Assembly: GCF_015712165.1 (NCBI RefSeq)
Contig: NZ_JADPZX010000001.1
Span: 62,001-126,000, forward strand
Length of the DNA: 64,000 nt
Origin: Streptomyces spinoverrucosus
GTDB taxonomy: Bacteria; Actinomycetota; Actinomycetes; Streptomycetales; Streptomycetaceae
Direction of reading: 5' to 3'
How positions within the stretch are numbered: position 1 is the stretch's first letter; each line of letters opens with the position of its first letter. Positions 1 to 9,178 of this stretch are shown here, piece after piece. A program made the translations under genes and the position numbers. Below the pieces are notes generated by a model that saw nothing but the letters and a program-made list of their open reading frames with translations, searched no databases and had not been told where the DNA came from.

Positions 1-1828
1 GTTCGGGGACGTCTTGCTCCACGCGCTCCCCGGCGAACAGTCGTACCAGGTCGTGCAGTTGATAGCGGATTCCGGTGGCGTTCGCCGACCCGATCTGCAC
101 GAGGTGTACCTCGACCAGGTCGTCGAGGAGGGCCTCCGCCTCGGAGGCGCCCACGTCCAGCAGCGCGGCCAGTGCCCAGGCGGCGAAGCTCGGTCCAGGC
201 AGCAGGGCGATCATCCGCAGAGCGTGCTGCGTCGCCGCGGTCATCTGGTGGTATGTCAGTTCGAGGCTGGCCCGCACGGCGATGTGGCCGACGGCCAACT
301 CGTCGAGCTTGCGCTGCTCGTCGGCGAGGGCGCGCGCCACCTTGGCCAGGGGCCAGCGCGGTCGAGCGGCCAGCCGTGCACCGGCGACCCATACCGCCAG
401 AGGAAGGCCACCGCAGGTGTCCACGATGGAGCGGGCCGACCCGCACTCCGCGTCGGTCCGATCCCGGCCCAGCATCTCGCGCAGCAGGGCGAGCCCCGTC
501 GCAGGGTCCAGTACGCCCAGAGGGAGCCGGCGGCCGCTCAGTTCCGCCATGGTCGTCCGGCTGGTGATGATGGTGGCACAGCGCACGCCGCTGGGCAGGA
601 GGTCGCTCACCTGCTGGGCGCCGGCGGCGTTGTCCAGGACGACGAGCATCTGCCGCCCTGCCAGCAGGGTGCGGTAGAGATGGATGCGGCCGGTCAGCTC
701 TGTGGGCACGGTACCGCCGGGGATGCCGAGTGCGCGGAGGAAGGTGCCGAGGACCGTGAACGGCTCGGCCGGCTCGTCGCCGAAGCCTCGTAGGTCCGCA
801 TGGAGCTGGCCGTCCGGGAAGCGGGAGGCGAGCAGGTGCCCCGTACGTACGGCAAAGGCGGTTTTGCCCACTCCGGCGGGGCCGGTGATCAGCAGAGTCA
901 CCGGCCCGGGCCGTTCTTCGCCGAGCAGCCGGAGAGCCTCGTCCACCTCGTCCTTGCGGCCGACGAAGAGTGACGGGTCCGCCGGGAGGAGCCGGGGTAC
1001 GAGCTGGCGTGCCATTGGCGGGTTCGCCACCGTGCCGCTCTTGCCGGCCGGTTTCGTGGTGGCGGGCGGTGCAGCGGAGAGGGGCGCGGCCAGCTCCGGA
1101 TGGCCGGCGAGGATCCGTTCGTACAGCCGTCGTAACGCCGCGCCGGGGTCGACACCCAGCTCGTCGGCGAGTCGCCGCCGAGCGCGCTCGTACACCTCCA
1201 GCGCTTCGGCTTGCCTTCCGCACCGGTACAGGGCCAGGACCAGCTGCCCGATCACCCGTTCGTCGAGCGGATACGCCTCGGCCCGGGCGGCCAGTTCGCT
1301 CACCATCCCATCGTGCTGCGCCAGGCGCAGCCGCACATCGACCAGCTCCAGCTGGGCGGCCAGTCGCTCGCCGTCGAGGAGATGGCGCTGCGCGTTGAAC
1401 CACGGGGTGTCCATCCCGGCGAAGGCGCTGCCCCGCCACAGCGCCAAGGCCTCTCGCCACAGTGCCTCCGCCTGCCCGTCACTGCCCGCCTTCCGGGCCC
1501 GGGCCGACAGATCGCGGAAGCGGTGTACGTCCACCATCGAGGGCTCGACCGTCAGCCGATAGCTGCCGCCCCGCTCCCGTGTGATGGCCGCGCCGCAGGC
1601 CGCCAGTGCGCCCCGCAGCCGGGAGACGTATCCGTACAGTGTCCGGCGGCCGTACGTCGGCTCGGCCTCCCCCCATACCCGGTCCACCAGCGCGTCGGGG
1701 GACACCGCCCGGTCCACGTCGACGAGCAACGCGGCCAGCACTCGCCGCTGCATCGCGTGTCCCACGTCGATCGGGACACCGTTCCGCCGTACCTCGATCG
1801 TCCCGAGGAGCCCGAAGCGCGTGGCCAT
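1..1828 (-). CDS. AfsR/SARP-type transcriptional regulator (3' part missing)
   Basis: The minus strand is open from an ATG at 1828 (a GTG at 1831 is also possible) to the window edge, about 609 codons with no stop. Order of domains: OmpR/PhoB-like winged helix (about residues 1-90), bacterial transcriptional activation domain (about 95-240), then an NB-ARC-type ATPase starting near FVGRKDE (about 286) with a Walker A GPAGVGKT near residue 314. This is the AfsR/DnrI/RedD family, which activates secondary-metabolite genes by binding direct repeats near promoter -35 regions. AfsR-like proteins usually continue into TPR repeats, which would lie beyond the window. Family assignment is firm; the target genes cannot be inferred from this sequence. 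Confidence 0.9.
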   Translation of the reverse strand, partial: MATRFGLLGTIEVRRNGVPIDVGHAMQRRVLAALLVDVDRAVSPDALVDRVWGEAEPTYGRRTLYGYVSRLRGALAACGAAITRERGGSYRLTVEPSMVDVHRFRDLSARARKAGSDGQAEALWREALALWRGSAFAGMDTPWFNAQRHLLDGERLAAQLELVDVRLRLAQHDGMVSELAARAEAYPLDERVIGQLVLALYRCGRQAEALEVYERARRRLADELGVDPGAALRRLYERILAGHPELAAPLSAAPPATTKPAGKSGTVANPPMARQLVPRLLPADPSLFVGRKDEVDEALRLLGEERPGPVTLLITGPAGVGKTAFAVRTGHLLASRFPDGQLHADLRGFGDEPAEPFTVLGTFLRALGIPGGTVPTELTGRIHLYRTLLAGRQMLVVLDNAAGAQQVSDLLPSGVRCATIITSRTTMAELSGRRLPLGVLDPATGLALLREMLGRDRTDAECGSARSIVDTCGGLPLAVWVAGARLAARPRWPLAKVARALADEQRKLDELAVGHIAVRASLELTYHQMTAATQHALRMIALLPGPSFAAWALAALLDVGASEAEALLDDLVEVHLVQIGSANATGIRYQLHDLVRLFAGERVEQDVPE

Positions 1829-1959
1829 CACACCCCCTGCGTCACCTGGTCATCTCTACGCCACACTCTGGGCGCCACGGACCTGTGGTTCTAGGCGGAT
1901 TCAAGCTTTTCCGAAGGTTTGCCGATCTCCTCGTCTCGCCGCTGGGTACACGCGACGCT

Positions 1960-2640
1960 TCCAGACGAAATTGCAAGGTCGCAGGTCACGGCCCAGATCG
2001 ACTACGGCTTCCTCGGCGGTGGATCGACCCTCGAACCGGGAACGCCATCGGGTCTGGGCTTTCGTAATGGGCTTGCCGTGCTCGCGGCACATGTCCGTCC
2101 GCCCGGTGCTTCACCTGGACCACCCGCGTGGACGGAAGCTCACATCGCGGCCTTCCGCTACTTCGGCGGCGTCCCGCGCCCGCTCGTCCCGGACAACCTC
2201 AGGACCGGCGTCGACAATCCCGACCTCTACGACCCGAACATCAACAAAGCCTGCGCCGAACCAGCCACCCATTACGGCGCGTTGCAGCGGGCGAAGTTCG
2301 AGAAGCAGGTCACCCTGGAGGAGTTCGACTTCACCGTCGGCGAGTCGGTCATCCTCTTCGGCCCCGTCGGTGTCGGCAAGATCCACACCACATCGCCCAA
2401 ACCCTCGGCCACCTCCCGTCCGCCAGGGCGGCCGCGTACGCTTCGCCAAGCCAGCCGCGTCCTCGCTGACCTCGTCGGCGGCCACGCGGATCGCACCCGG
2501 GAGAAACGGATCCGCGAATGCGTCCGCCCCGACGCCCTCATCCTCGACGAGGGTCACATGCCGGGCCCGCAACTGCAAAGACAGCGGGCCGCGCAGGAGC
2601 TCGGCGAGGGCCTGCAGAATGTTCGAGACGGCCGGTAACT
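1960..2640 (+). pseudogene. Decayed IS21-family element (istA then istB remnants)
   Basis: Pieces of an IstA transposase and an IstB ATPase can be read, but only by moving between frames. QIDYGFLG (near 1996), WIDPRTGN (near 2025), RHRVWAFVMGLPCSRHM (near 2046) and AFRYFGGVPRPLVPDNLRTG (near 2150) are collinear IstA motifs in three frames. They run directly into an IstB segment with a damaged P-loop (FGPVGVGKI near 2358) and GGHADRTREKRIRE (near 2477). An internal deletion joins istA to istB, and several indels follow. It is not functional. It is unrelated in sequence to the intact IS21 element at 41.8-45.1 kb. Confidence 0.8.
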
Positions 2641-2698
2641 GCTTCGACCCGACCCGAACCTCGAACCGCACCCCGCGCCCTCCCCTGATCCGGGGAAA

Positions 2699-3370
2699 TC
2701 ATGGTGTGCCGGGCAGGTAGCCGGGCGCCCACCACGCAGGAGCGCATGCTACGGCCGCATCGACCATGTCGTCCTTCGTGAACGACGTGTCGTTGAGCCA
2801 TGCCTTGATGACTCCGGCGAAGCCGTGAGCCATGAACTGAGCGATGACGTTGCGGCTGGCGTCGGGAAGCTCCGGGAGGTTGCTGTGCGTCATGAACGTC
2901 AGGGCGTAGTTGCGGAAGTGGCGTACGAGCGCCTCGTAGACGCCGCTGTCGGACGGATCGCCGAGGGAGCGCCGGTAGACCGGCCCGAACCGCTCGACGT
3001 GGTCGCCCACCTCCGCAGTGGTCAAGCGCAGCAGTTCCACAGCCGAGCGCCCTTCCTGTGCCCTCTCGGCCTCCAGGCGGTGACCGCGGTCCAGGTCGGC
3101 GTAGAGAACGCTGACCAGGAGGTCCAGCGGGGTGCTGTATCGGTTGTAGAAGGTCGCTCGGGTGATGCCGGCGCGGTCGGCCAGTTCCGCGACGGTGATT
3201 TGGGAAACCGGCCGCTCAGAAGCAAGTTCCACGATGGCCCGTTCCAGGGCCTGGGTCGTCCGGGTGATGCGGGGGTCGATCCGGTCGTTCAGGGTGCTGC
3301 CCTCCTGTCGAGTACGGCGGGCACTGTGCCCCAGCTCGAGAAGCATCTCGTTGTTGTACACCACATCCAT
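2699..3370 (-). CDS. TetR-family transcriptional repressor
   Basis: The protein has 223 residues. The helix-turn-helix lies at about residues 60-79 (AELADRAGITRATFYNRY), followed by an all-helical ligand domain of normal length. No strong ribosome site precedes the ATG at 3370, so a start a few codons downstream is possible. An operator-like motif lies 25 bp upstream (3395-3418), and close copies occur near three further transcription units between 5.8 and 11.3 kb. The simplest reading is an autoregulated repressor controlling those units. Family certain; effector unknown; regulon inferred from the repeated motif. Confidence 0.92.
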   Translation of the reverse strand: MDVVYNNEMLLELGHSARRTRQEGSTLNDRIDPRITRTTQALERAIVELASERPVSQITVAELADRAGITRATFYNRYSTPLDLLVSVLYADLDRGHRLEAERAQEGRSAVELLRLTTAEVGDHVERFGPVYRRSLGDPSDSGVYEALVRHFRNYALTFMTHSNLPELPDASRNVIAQFMAHGFAGVIKAWLNDTSFTKDDMVDAAVACAPAWWAPGYLPGTP

Positions 3371-3394
3371 TGTTGCGCCAGACGGAGACCAATG

Positions 3395-3418
3395 ATTTTA
3401 TACACCTGTCAAATAGTA
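3395..3418. promoter_or_regulatory. Operator-like site A (tetR / 3489 gene promoter)
   Basis: The sequence TATACACCTGTCAAATAG is the reference copy of a motif found four times in the window. It lies between tetR (start 3370, minus) and a hypothetical gene (start 3489, plus). On the minus strand it contains TTGACA and runs into TATAAAAT, so it would overlap the tetR promoter. Partial dyad: TATACA-CC-TGTCAA. Confidence 0.6.
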
Positions 3419-3488
3419 GCGTGAGCTGCTCGACAGGCGCGCGCTGTGTGCCATAGCTGCACCGGACGCGGTACCAAGGGACCCCCTC

Positions 3489-4034
3489 ATGCCCAGCAGA
3501 CGCTGGCAAGTCACCGGCGCCTACCGCGCACTCACCGCCGCCCTTGGCCCCGGAATCCACCACATCGTCATCACGGCCCAGCCGGACGACAGCCCGAACG
3601 CACTCAGCGCGAGGGCCGTGGTCGAAGTCCCGGCCGGGGTCACGCCCGCTGTGCCGTCAGGCGAGTTCGGCGATGTGCTGGCCGAGGCCATCTGGGGCGT
3701 GCCAGGGGAAGTCATCGCCAGCACCTACGGCCCCAGCGGTAGCGGCACCTACGCGGTACGCGGGTGGTTCATCGCGGCCGGATGGTTTCACCCCATGAGC
3801 GCGGCCGAGCTCTGCAACGCCTGTCTCGTCACGGCGGACGGTCGGTGGCGTGGCTCAGGGTGCGGCGTCAGCTACGAGGACGGCCACCTGATCCCCCGGC
3901 CTTCCGGCCCGGACGGCAGTGGGCAAGGAGCTCAGCTCCACCCTCGGCGGCCGGACGAACCGCTCGGCCCGCTACGGGAAAACGCCTCCGCCCACCGCCC
4001 TGTGGGCCGTAGCCATACAGAACAAACGCCCTGA
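3489..4034 (+). CDS. Hypothetical protein, divergent from tetR
   Basis: This is a 181-residue reading frame I do not recognise. The first 145 residues look like genuine coding sequence, with balanced composition and a Cys pair near residues 109-112 (CNACL). The last 35 residues are rich in Arg, Pro and His and read like out-of-frame sequence, so a late frameshift is possible. No signal peptide or membrane segment is evident. It is divergent from tetR across operator site A, which suggests shared control. Confidence 0.5.
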   Translation: MPSRRWQVTGAYRALTAALGPGIHHIVITAQPDDSPNALSARAVVEVPAGVTPAVPSGEFGDVLAEAIWGVPGEVIASTYGPSGSGTYAVRGWFIAAGWFHPMSAAELCNACLVTADGRWRGSGCGVSYEDGHLIPRPSGPDGSGQGAQLHPRRPDEPLGPLRENASAHRPVGRSHTEQTP

Positions 4035-4090
4035 TCACAGTCTCGGCCGCTGCCCACGGCCTCGGACGGTTGACCCGAGGGGTGGGCATG

Positions 4091-5770
4091 TCAGGAAGTG
4101 AAGAGTTGCAGTTCGGAAAGCTGCGCCGCCGGCCAGCCAGTATTGGCCGTGAAGGTCAGCCTCAGGTAGCGCAGGCGGGTCTGTGGAGCCAAGGGAACGG
4201 TCACCGTGTTCCCCTGCGCAGCGTCGAAGAAGTGCGGGGTCGCCGGGGCGACAGTCCGCCACTCGTGACCGTTCGCGCTCCCTTCAACGGCGACGGTCTG
4301 CCGGCGTGCGTTCCAGTCCGCCAGCGGCGGCAGAGCCATCACCAGTCGGCGGACGTCGGCGGCAGAGCCGAGGTCTATCTCGAACCACTGTGGAAATGAG
4401 TGGTTGGCGCTCTCCCAGTAGGTCCTCACGTCTCCGTCCACCGCGTTGGAAGGGACGTAGGTCTGCGTGTGGCTGCTGCCCGTCGCCGTCTTGTGGATCG
4501 CCAGGTTCACGTCGCTCCGAGGGCGCGGGCTGAAGGACGGGGACGGGTGCTGCGACGTCGGTGTGGATGTGGGTGTGGGTATGGGTGTGCTGGATGCGGT
4601 GGTACTGGGGTGGGAGGAGGGGGTACTGGTGGCGCGCGTGGTCGGCAACGACGTGATCGCCACCGTCATGCGGGGCGGCTGAACGGGCTGGGCGATCTGA
4701 TCGGGTTGGCGGTTGTCGTCCGGCAGCACGGCGACCCCGGCTGCGACGACAGCCGCAACGACCGCGACGGCGCTCACCACCCGCCGGCCACGCCGTACCG
4801 GGGCCGCTGTCCGACGCTCAAGTCTCGGCGAGTGTGCGGCAGCGGGAAGAGCGGCGGTCATCGCCGCAGGCGCTGTCACGGCATCGGAACGAGGCGTCTG
4901 ACACTCGGGCCGTACGTGGGTGGGAGCGGTGGCGAGGTAGGCCGCGCTGCCCCACCCGAGAAGGGCGTCGGCCAGGGCGCCGCGCGGATCCTGATTCACC
5001 CGAAACAACTGGGCCACTGCCAGGGTGCAGCAGGAACAGACACTCATGTGCTGTTCCAGATCCAGACTGCGGCGCAGGTCACCTGGTTCTGTGGCGGCTT
5101 CGATGAGACGTTGGAAGCGCCCGCACGTCTGGCTGCCGTTCCGTTTCAGGTGGGCGTTCAGGTAGGCCCTGCGAATCGCCTTGTGAGCCGATGCCCGCAG
5201 CATGTCCACCGCGCTCGCCTCCACACCCAGCAGGACAGCGACCTCGGCGTCGGACTCGTCCTCGATCAGGGCATGCCACAAAACGCCCCGGGTCCGCTCG
5301 GGCAGGCTGTGGAAGGCCTCGAGCATGGCAGCGTCCTGCGGTCGCGTGCCGATGGGCCGCCGCAGCGGTCGGATGCGGAGCGGGCTGCCGGCTGCCTCGA
5401 TGCAGGCGACGAGGCCGGGAGCGAGCTGGCCGCGTCTGCTGTCCGAGGACCAGCTCACGGCGCTCTGCTGGACCAGGACAAGCAGTCGGTGGCGCCAGGC
5501 TCCCGGTGCGTTGATACCGCGGCGTATCCCGCGGATTGCCAACGTGAAGGCCCGGGCGGCCAGTTCGGCGGCCGCGCCGGAACTCCGACTGCACAGTCGG
5601 GCGTAGGCCAGTACGGCGGGAAAGTGACGGCGGCGGAACTCCTGGGCCGCCGGCATCGCGACCGCAACCCGTCCACGCATGCGCTCGACAAGATCGGCGT
5701 CGGGGAGAGTCTCCACTGACCGCAGCCGATCGGTGGCTGGATCGCCGTGGCCTGGTTCCGGCACGCGCAT
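4091..5770 (-). CDS. Sigma-like / anti-sigma-like membrane protein with C-terminal discoidin domain
   Basis: The protein has 559 residues. Residues about 27-90 resemble sigma-70 region 2, and about 150-208 resemble region 4 with a helix-turn-helix (DAEVAVLLGVEASAVDMLRA). A Cys-rich segment follows (LEQHMSVCSCCTLAVAQL, about 238), like the zinc-finger part of anti-sigma factors. A single membrane segment (about 330-350), a Ser/Thr/Pro-rich linker (about 375-420) and an F5/8 type C discoidin domain (about 420-559, with WFEIDLGSAADVRRLVM) complete it. The cytoplasmic half would be DNA- or polymerase-facing and the discoidin half extracellular and probably carbohydrate-binding. Operator site B lies 33 bp upstream of the start. 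Individual domains are fairly clear; the transmembrane signalling role is inference. Confidence 0.8.
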   Translation of the reverse strand: MRVPEPGHGDPATDRLRSVETLPDADLVERMRGRVAVAMPAAQEFRRRHFPAVLAYARLCSRSSGAAAELAARAFTLAIRGIRRGINAPGAWRHRLLVLVQQSAVSWSSDSRRGQLAPGLVACIEAAGSPLRIRPLRRPIGTRPQDAAMLEAFHSLPERTRGVLWHALIEDESDAEVAVLLGVEASAVDMLRASAHKAIRRAYLNAHLKRNGSQTCGRFQRLIEAATEPGDLRRSLDLEQHMSVCSCCTLAVAQLFRVNQDPRGALADALLGWGSAAYLATAPTHVRPECQTPRSDAVTAPAAMTAALPAAAHSPRLERRTAAPVRRGRRVVSAVAVVAAVVAAGVAVLPDDNRQPDQIAQPVQPPRMTVAITSLPTTRATSTPSSHPSTTASSTPIPTPTSTPTSQHPSPSFSPRPRSDVNLAIHKTATGSSHTQTYVPSNAVDGDVRTYWESANHSFPQWFEIDLGSAADVRRLVMALPPLADWNARRQTVAVEGSANGHEWRTVAPATPHFFDAAQGNTVTVPLAPQTRLRYLRLTFTANTGWPAAQLSELQLFTS

Positions 5771-5802
5771 GCCTCCTCATGTCCCTCGTCTTCGAGCGAC
5801 AA

Positions 5803-5822
5803 CTATTTGACAGGTGTATACT
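5803..5822. promoter_or_regulatory. Operator-like site B
   Basis: CTATTTGACAGGTGTATACT is the reverse-oriented copy of the TetR-block motif, 33 bp before the start of the sigma-like/discoidin gene (5770, minus). With site C it brackets the 375-bp divergent intergenic region 5771-6145, in which I see no credible gene. Confidence 0.6.
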
Positions 5823-6098
5823 GCCTCGGCCGTCGCGCGGCAAGCCATAGGTGACCCACCGTCCGCTCACCTACCGCGCGACCAGGGGGCTCGGCAGCTC
5901 GCGCCTGGGCGACATCACGGTCGGCGACCAAACAGGACGCACGCCACCCTTCGCGCAAGGCGCAATCGGATTCTGGGGCTCATGGCGGATGGGCGCGAAG
6001 CGGCGTCCCGACTCCCCCCGCGCGACATCCGGAAATGGATGTTTCAGGACCTGAACGAACACCCACCGACCGAACGGTCACCACGCCAATGCAATGCT

Positions 6099-6118
6099 AA
6101 TATACAGATGTCAAATAG
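6099..6118. promoter_or_regulatory. Operator-like site C
   Basis: AATATACAGATGTCAAATAG matches the motif except for two central bases. It sits 28 bp before the start of the aldo/keto reductase gene, in a position to control the five-gene cluster 6146-11144. Confidence 0.6.
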
Positions 6119-6145
6119 ATGGTTTAGCCATTAGCAGGAGCAGTC

Positions 6146-7129
6146 ATGGAACAACGAGCACTGGGCAGCCAGGGCCTGACCGTCGGCGTGCAGGGTCTTG
6201 GCTGCATGGGAATGAGCGTCTTCTACGGCACCGCGGACGAGGCCGAGTCGCTCGCCACCATCGACCGTGCGCTGGAGCTGGGTGTCACCCTGCTGGACAC
6301 AGCTGAGAGTTACGGCCCCTTCGTCAACGAGCAACTGCTCGGCAAGGCGCTGGCAGGCCGCCGGGAGGCCGCAGTCGTGGCCACCAAGACGGGCGTCGAG
6401 ATCAGCGACGACGGTCAGATGGGCGATCTCAACGGCCGGCCGGAGTATGTGCGCCGGGCGCTGGAGCGTTCGCTGCGGCATCTGGGCATGGAGTATGTCG
6501 ACCTGTACTACCTGCACCGGATCGATCCGAAGGTGCCCGTCGAGGAGACCGTCGGCGCGCTGGCCGAGTTGGTCACCGAGGGCAAGGTGCGCCACATCGG
6601 TGTGTGCGAGGCGTCCGCGAGCACGATCCGGCGTGCGCATGCCGTGCACCCTCTGACCGCGGTGCAGACCGAGTACTCGCTCTTCGAGCGCGGCATCGAG
6701 CAGGACCAAGTCCTTTCCACCCTGAAGGAGTTGGGGATCGGCCTGGTTGCCTACTCCCCGCTGGGCCGCGGATTCCTGTCGGGCGCGATCACCAGCCCGG
6801 ACGACTTCGCCGCAGACGACTGGCGCCGGACCGACCCCCGGTTCCAGGGCGAGAACTTCGGCCGCAACCTGGACGTCGTCCGCGAAGTCCGCCGTCTCGC
6901 GTCCGCCAAGGACATCACTCCCTCTCAGCTGGCGCTCGCCTGGGTTCAGCAGCAAGGCGCCGTCGGGATTCCTGGCACCAAGCGCCGCCCCTATCTGGAG
7001 GAGAACGTCGCCGCGACCGCGGTGACCCTCACCGCCGAGGACATCGCCGCGATCGAGGCGGTCGCGCCGCATGGCGTGGTCTCCGGTGACCGCTACGCGC
7101 CCGAGTTCATGGGCACGCTCAACGGCTGA
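6146..7129 (+). CDS. Aldo/keto reductase
   Basis: The protein has 327 residues, normal for an NADPH-dependent aldo/keto reductase of the TIM-barrel superfamily. The catalytic tetrad is readable as Asp51, Tyr56, Lys81 and His124 (LLDTAESYG, VATKTG, YYLHRID). The C-terminal NADPH site is also present (VGIPGTKRR). Start: ATG with AGGAG about 8 bases upstream. It is the first gene of a plus-strand cluster with metallo-hydrolase, SDR, LtrA and NAD(P)-binding genes. The role is probably reduction of reactive carbonyls or xenobiotics; the substrate is not known. Confidence 0.93.
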   Translation: MEQRALGSQGLTVGVQGLGCMGMSVFYGTADEAESLATIDRALELGVTLLDTAESYGPFVNEQLLGKALAGRREAAVVATKTGVEISDDGQMGDLNGRPEYVRRALERSLRHLGMEYVDLYYLHRIDPKVPVEETVGALAELVTEGKVRHIGVCEASASTIRRAHAVHPLTAVQTEYSLFERGIEQDQVLSTLKELGIGLVAYSPLGRGFLSGAITSPDDFAADDWRRTDPRFQGENFGRNLDVVREVRRLASAKDITPSQLALAWVQQQGAVGIPGTKRRPYLEENVAATAVTLTAEDIAAIEAVAPHGVVSGDRYAPEFMGTLNG

Positions 7130-7218
7130 GAACCGGCCCGCACCTCGGCCCCACGTTCACCGCGGGCCCAAAGCTCTCGAAATATCGCGGCTCAGGCTGT
7201 CGTACGAAAGGACGGGCC

Positions 7219-8106
7219 ATGCCCCACCTGGCCAACCGATCCCGAATCACTGTCGGCGCAACGACGATCACCTATGTTCCCGATGGATACGGCGCCCACA
7301 ATCCCGACGTCCTGTTCCCGGGAGTGGACTGGACGACGCGGCCCGGCCACCTCGAAGACGGCCGCCTCGTCCTGTCGTTCGGGTCCTTCCTGATACGCGC
7401 GGGAGACCGGAAGATCCTTGTGGATCTCGCCGCGGGCAAGATCGACGTGGACGTGCCCGGCGTCGCTCAGCTCAAGAGCGGTGCCCTTCTGCGGAGCCTC
7501 GCCGCGGAAGGGCTGTCAGCCGGCGACATCGATACGGTGGTCTACACCCACCTGCACCTCGATCACGTCGGCTGGACCAGCGACGTCGCGCCGCTCCCGA
7601 ACGCGCCCGCGGCAAAGTCGCCCACCGGCCTCACCTTCGGCCGTGCCCGCCATCTCATGTCGGAGGACGAGTGGCAGTACTGGTCGACGCGGACCGGTGA
7701 AATGGGCGGCCCGGATGCCGAGGCTGTGCTCAAACCACTCGACGGCGTCGTGGAGTTCGTCAAGAGCGGCGACGCGATCGCGCCCGGCGTCACCGTCGAG
7801 GCCACGCCGGGGCACACCCCCGGGCACCTGGCGATCGTCGTCTCGGACCCGTCGGGCGTCAGCAGCGAATCGGTCTACATCGCGGGAGACATCCTTCACT
7901 CTCCGGCGCAGATCCCCGACCCTGCCCTGGTGTTCTCCTCCGATGTCGCTCCGGACCAGGCCCGAGCGGTACGCGACCGTGTGCTCAAGCGGCCGGACAC
8001 CGTCATCGCAGCCGGGCACTTCACCGGCGGTGTGTTCGGGCGTGTCACGTCGGTGGGCGACGCGCACGTGTGGACGCCTGTCGGCGACGTGCCGCCCTCG
8101 CGGTAA
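7219..8106 (+). CDS. Metallo-beta-lactamase-fold hydrolase
   Basis: The protein has 295 residues. The zinc motif HLHLDH lies at residues 111-116, a second metal-binding His sits in GHTPGHLAIV (about 193-202), and the final GHF motif is near residue 269. This resembles lactonase-like members of the MBL superfamily rather than true beta-lactamases. It follows the aldo/keto reductase by 89 bp and probably belongs to the same transcription unit. There is no signal peptide, so it should be cytoplasmic. The substrate is unknown; a lactone or thioester is a guess from the subfamily. Confidence 0.9.
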   Translation: MPHLANRSRITVGATTITYVPDGYGAHNPDVLFPGVDWTTRPGHLEDGRLVLSFGSFLIRAGDRKILVDLAAGKIDVDVPGVAQLKSGALLRSLAAEGLSAGDIDTVVYTHLHLDHVGWTSDVAPLPNAPAAKSPTGLTFGRARHLMSEDEWQYWSTRTGEMGGPDAEAVLKPLDGVVEFVKSGDAIAPGVTVEATPGHTPGHLAIVVSDPSGVSSESVYIAGDILHSPAQIPDPALVFSSDVAPDQARAVRDRVLKRPDTVIAAGHFTGGVFGRVTSVGDAHVWTPVGDVPPSR

Positions 8107-8213
8107 CTCGGCCCAGGGCCGCCCCCATTCTTCAGAGCCGGCGGCGCCGACCGCGATCAGCACACGAGCGCGGGTCGAAGCCCCGGCGTGACCAAGTCAG
8201 GAGTCCCCACGTC

Positions 8214-9170
8214 ATGTCCGTGCCGCAGACGCCTCGTATGTTCGGGGCAAACACAACCGCCGCCGAAGTCGTCGACGGTGTCGACCTGCACGGCCGCCGG
8301 GCCGTGGTGACCGGAGCCAGTTCCGGAATCGGAGTGGAGACGGCCCGGGCGCTGGCATCGGCGGGCGCCGACGTCACCCTGGCCGTGCGGGACACTACAG
8401 CGGGCGCACGCGCGGCCGCGCGCCTTGAGGCAGAACTGCCGCCGACCTCGGGAAAGTTCACGGTGGCGCAGCTCGACCTGGCCGACCGGTCGACAGTCTC
8501 GGCGTTCGTGGCCGACTGGACGGGCCCGCTGCACATCCTGGTCTGCAATGCCGGGGTGATGGCCCTTCCGGACCTCACCCGCACCCCGGACGGCCAGGAA
8601 ACCCAGTTCGCCGTCAACCACCTCGGCCATTTCGCCCTCGCCGTAGGGCTGCACGCGACACTCGCGGCCGCAGAGGGCGCCCGGCTGGTGTCGGTGAGTT
8701 CCATCGGACACCTCTTCTCACCGGTCGTCTTCGACGACCTCGCCTACCGGTTCCGCCCCTACGACCCATGGACCTCCTACGGGCAGTCGAAGACCGCCAA
8801 CGTCCTGTTCGCCGTCGAGGCCGCCCAGCGATGGGCCGACGACGGCATCACCGCCAACGCGCTGATGCCGGGCAACGTGGCAGGTACTTCCCTGGCCCGG
8901 CACATGACCGGCGAACAGCTCTCCGCTTTCGCCGACACCACCGGGCTGGCACTGCCACCGCAGAAGACCGTCCAGCAGGGAGCAGCCACCTCGGTGCTGC
9001 TGGCGGCCTCACCGACAGTGGACGGCGTAACCGGCCGCTACTTCGAGGACTGCGCGCAGGCCGCGCCGGTCGCCCAACGCGCCGGCGCTGTCAGCGGAGT
9101 CGCACGCTACGCACTCGACCCGGACAACGCGGCCCGGCTGTGGGCCGTGTCCGACGCCCTCGTCCGGTAG
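8214..9170 (+). CDS. Short-chain dehydrogenase/reductase
   Basis: The ATG at 8214 is preceded by AGGAG (8199-8203) and gives 318 residues; upstream in-frame starts lack a ribosome site. The Rossmann motif TGASSGIG is at residues 33-40, NAG near 116-118, and the catalytic YGQSK follows a Ser-containing strand. The length and layout fit the retinol-dehydrogenase/WW-domain-oxidoreductase-like SDRs common in actinomycetes. Eight bases separate it from the LtrA gene. It is an oxidoreductase in the redox cluster; its substrate is unknown. Confidence 0.92.
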   Translation: MSVPQTPRMFGANTTAAEVVDGVDLHGRRAVVTGASSGIGVETARALASAGADVTLAVRDTTAGARAAARLEAELPPTSGKFTVAQLDLADRSTVSAFVADWTGPLHILVCNAGVMALPDLTRTPDGQETQFAVNHLGHFALAVGLHATLAAAEGARLVSVSSIGHLFSPVVFDDLAYRFRPYDPWTSYGQSKTANVLFAVEAAQRWADDGITANALMPGNVAGTSLARHMTGEQLSAFADTTGLALPPQKTVQQGAATSVLLAASPTVDGVTGRYFEDCAQAAPVAQRAGAVSGVARYALDPDNAARLWAVSDALVR

Positions 9171-9178
9171 CCGCCGGC

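Noticed and set aside
684..1562. Long plus-strand frames over the first 1.8 kb
   Set aside because: The opposite strand is continuously open with clear SARP and NB-ARC motifs; the plus frames are Arg/Ser/Pro-rich mirrors.
4400..5719. 439-codon plus-strand frame
   Set aside because: It mirrors the sigma-like/discoidin gene, which has recognisable domains and a normal composition.
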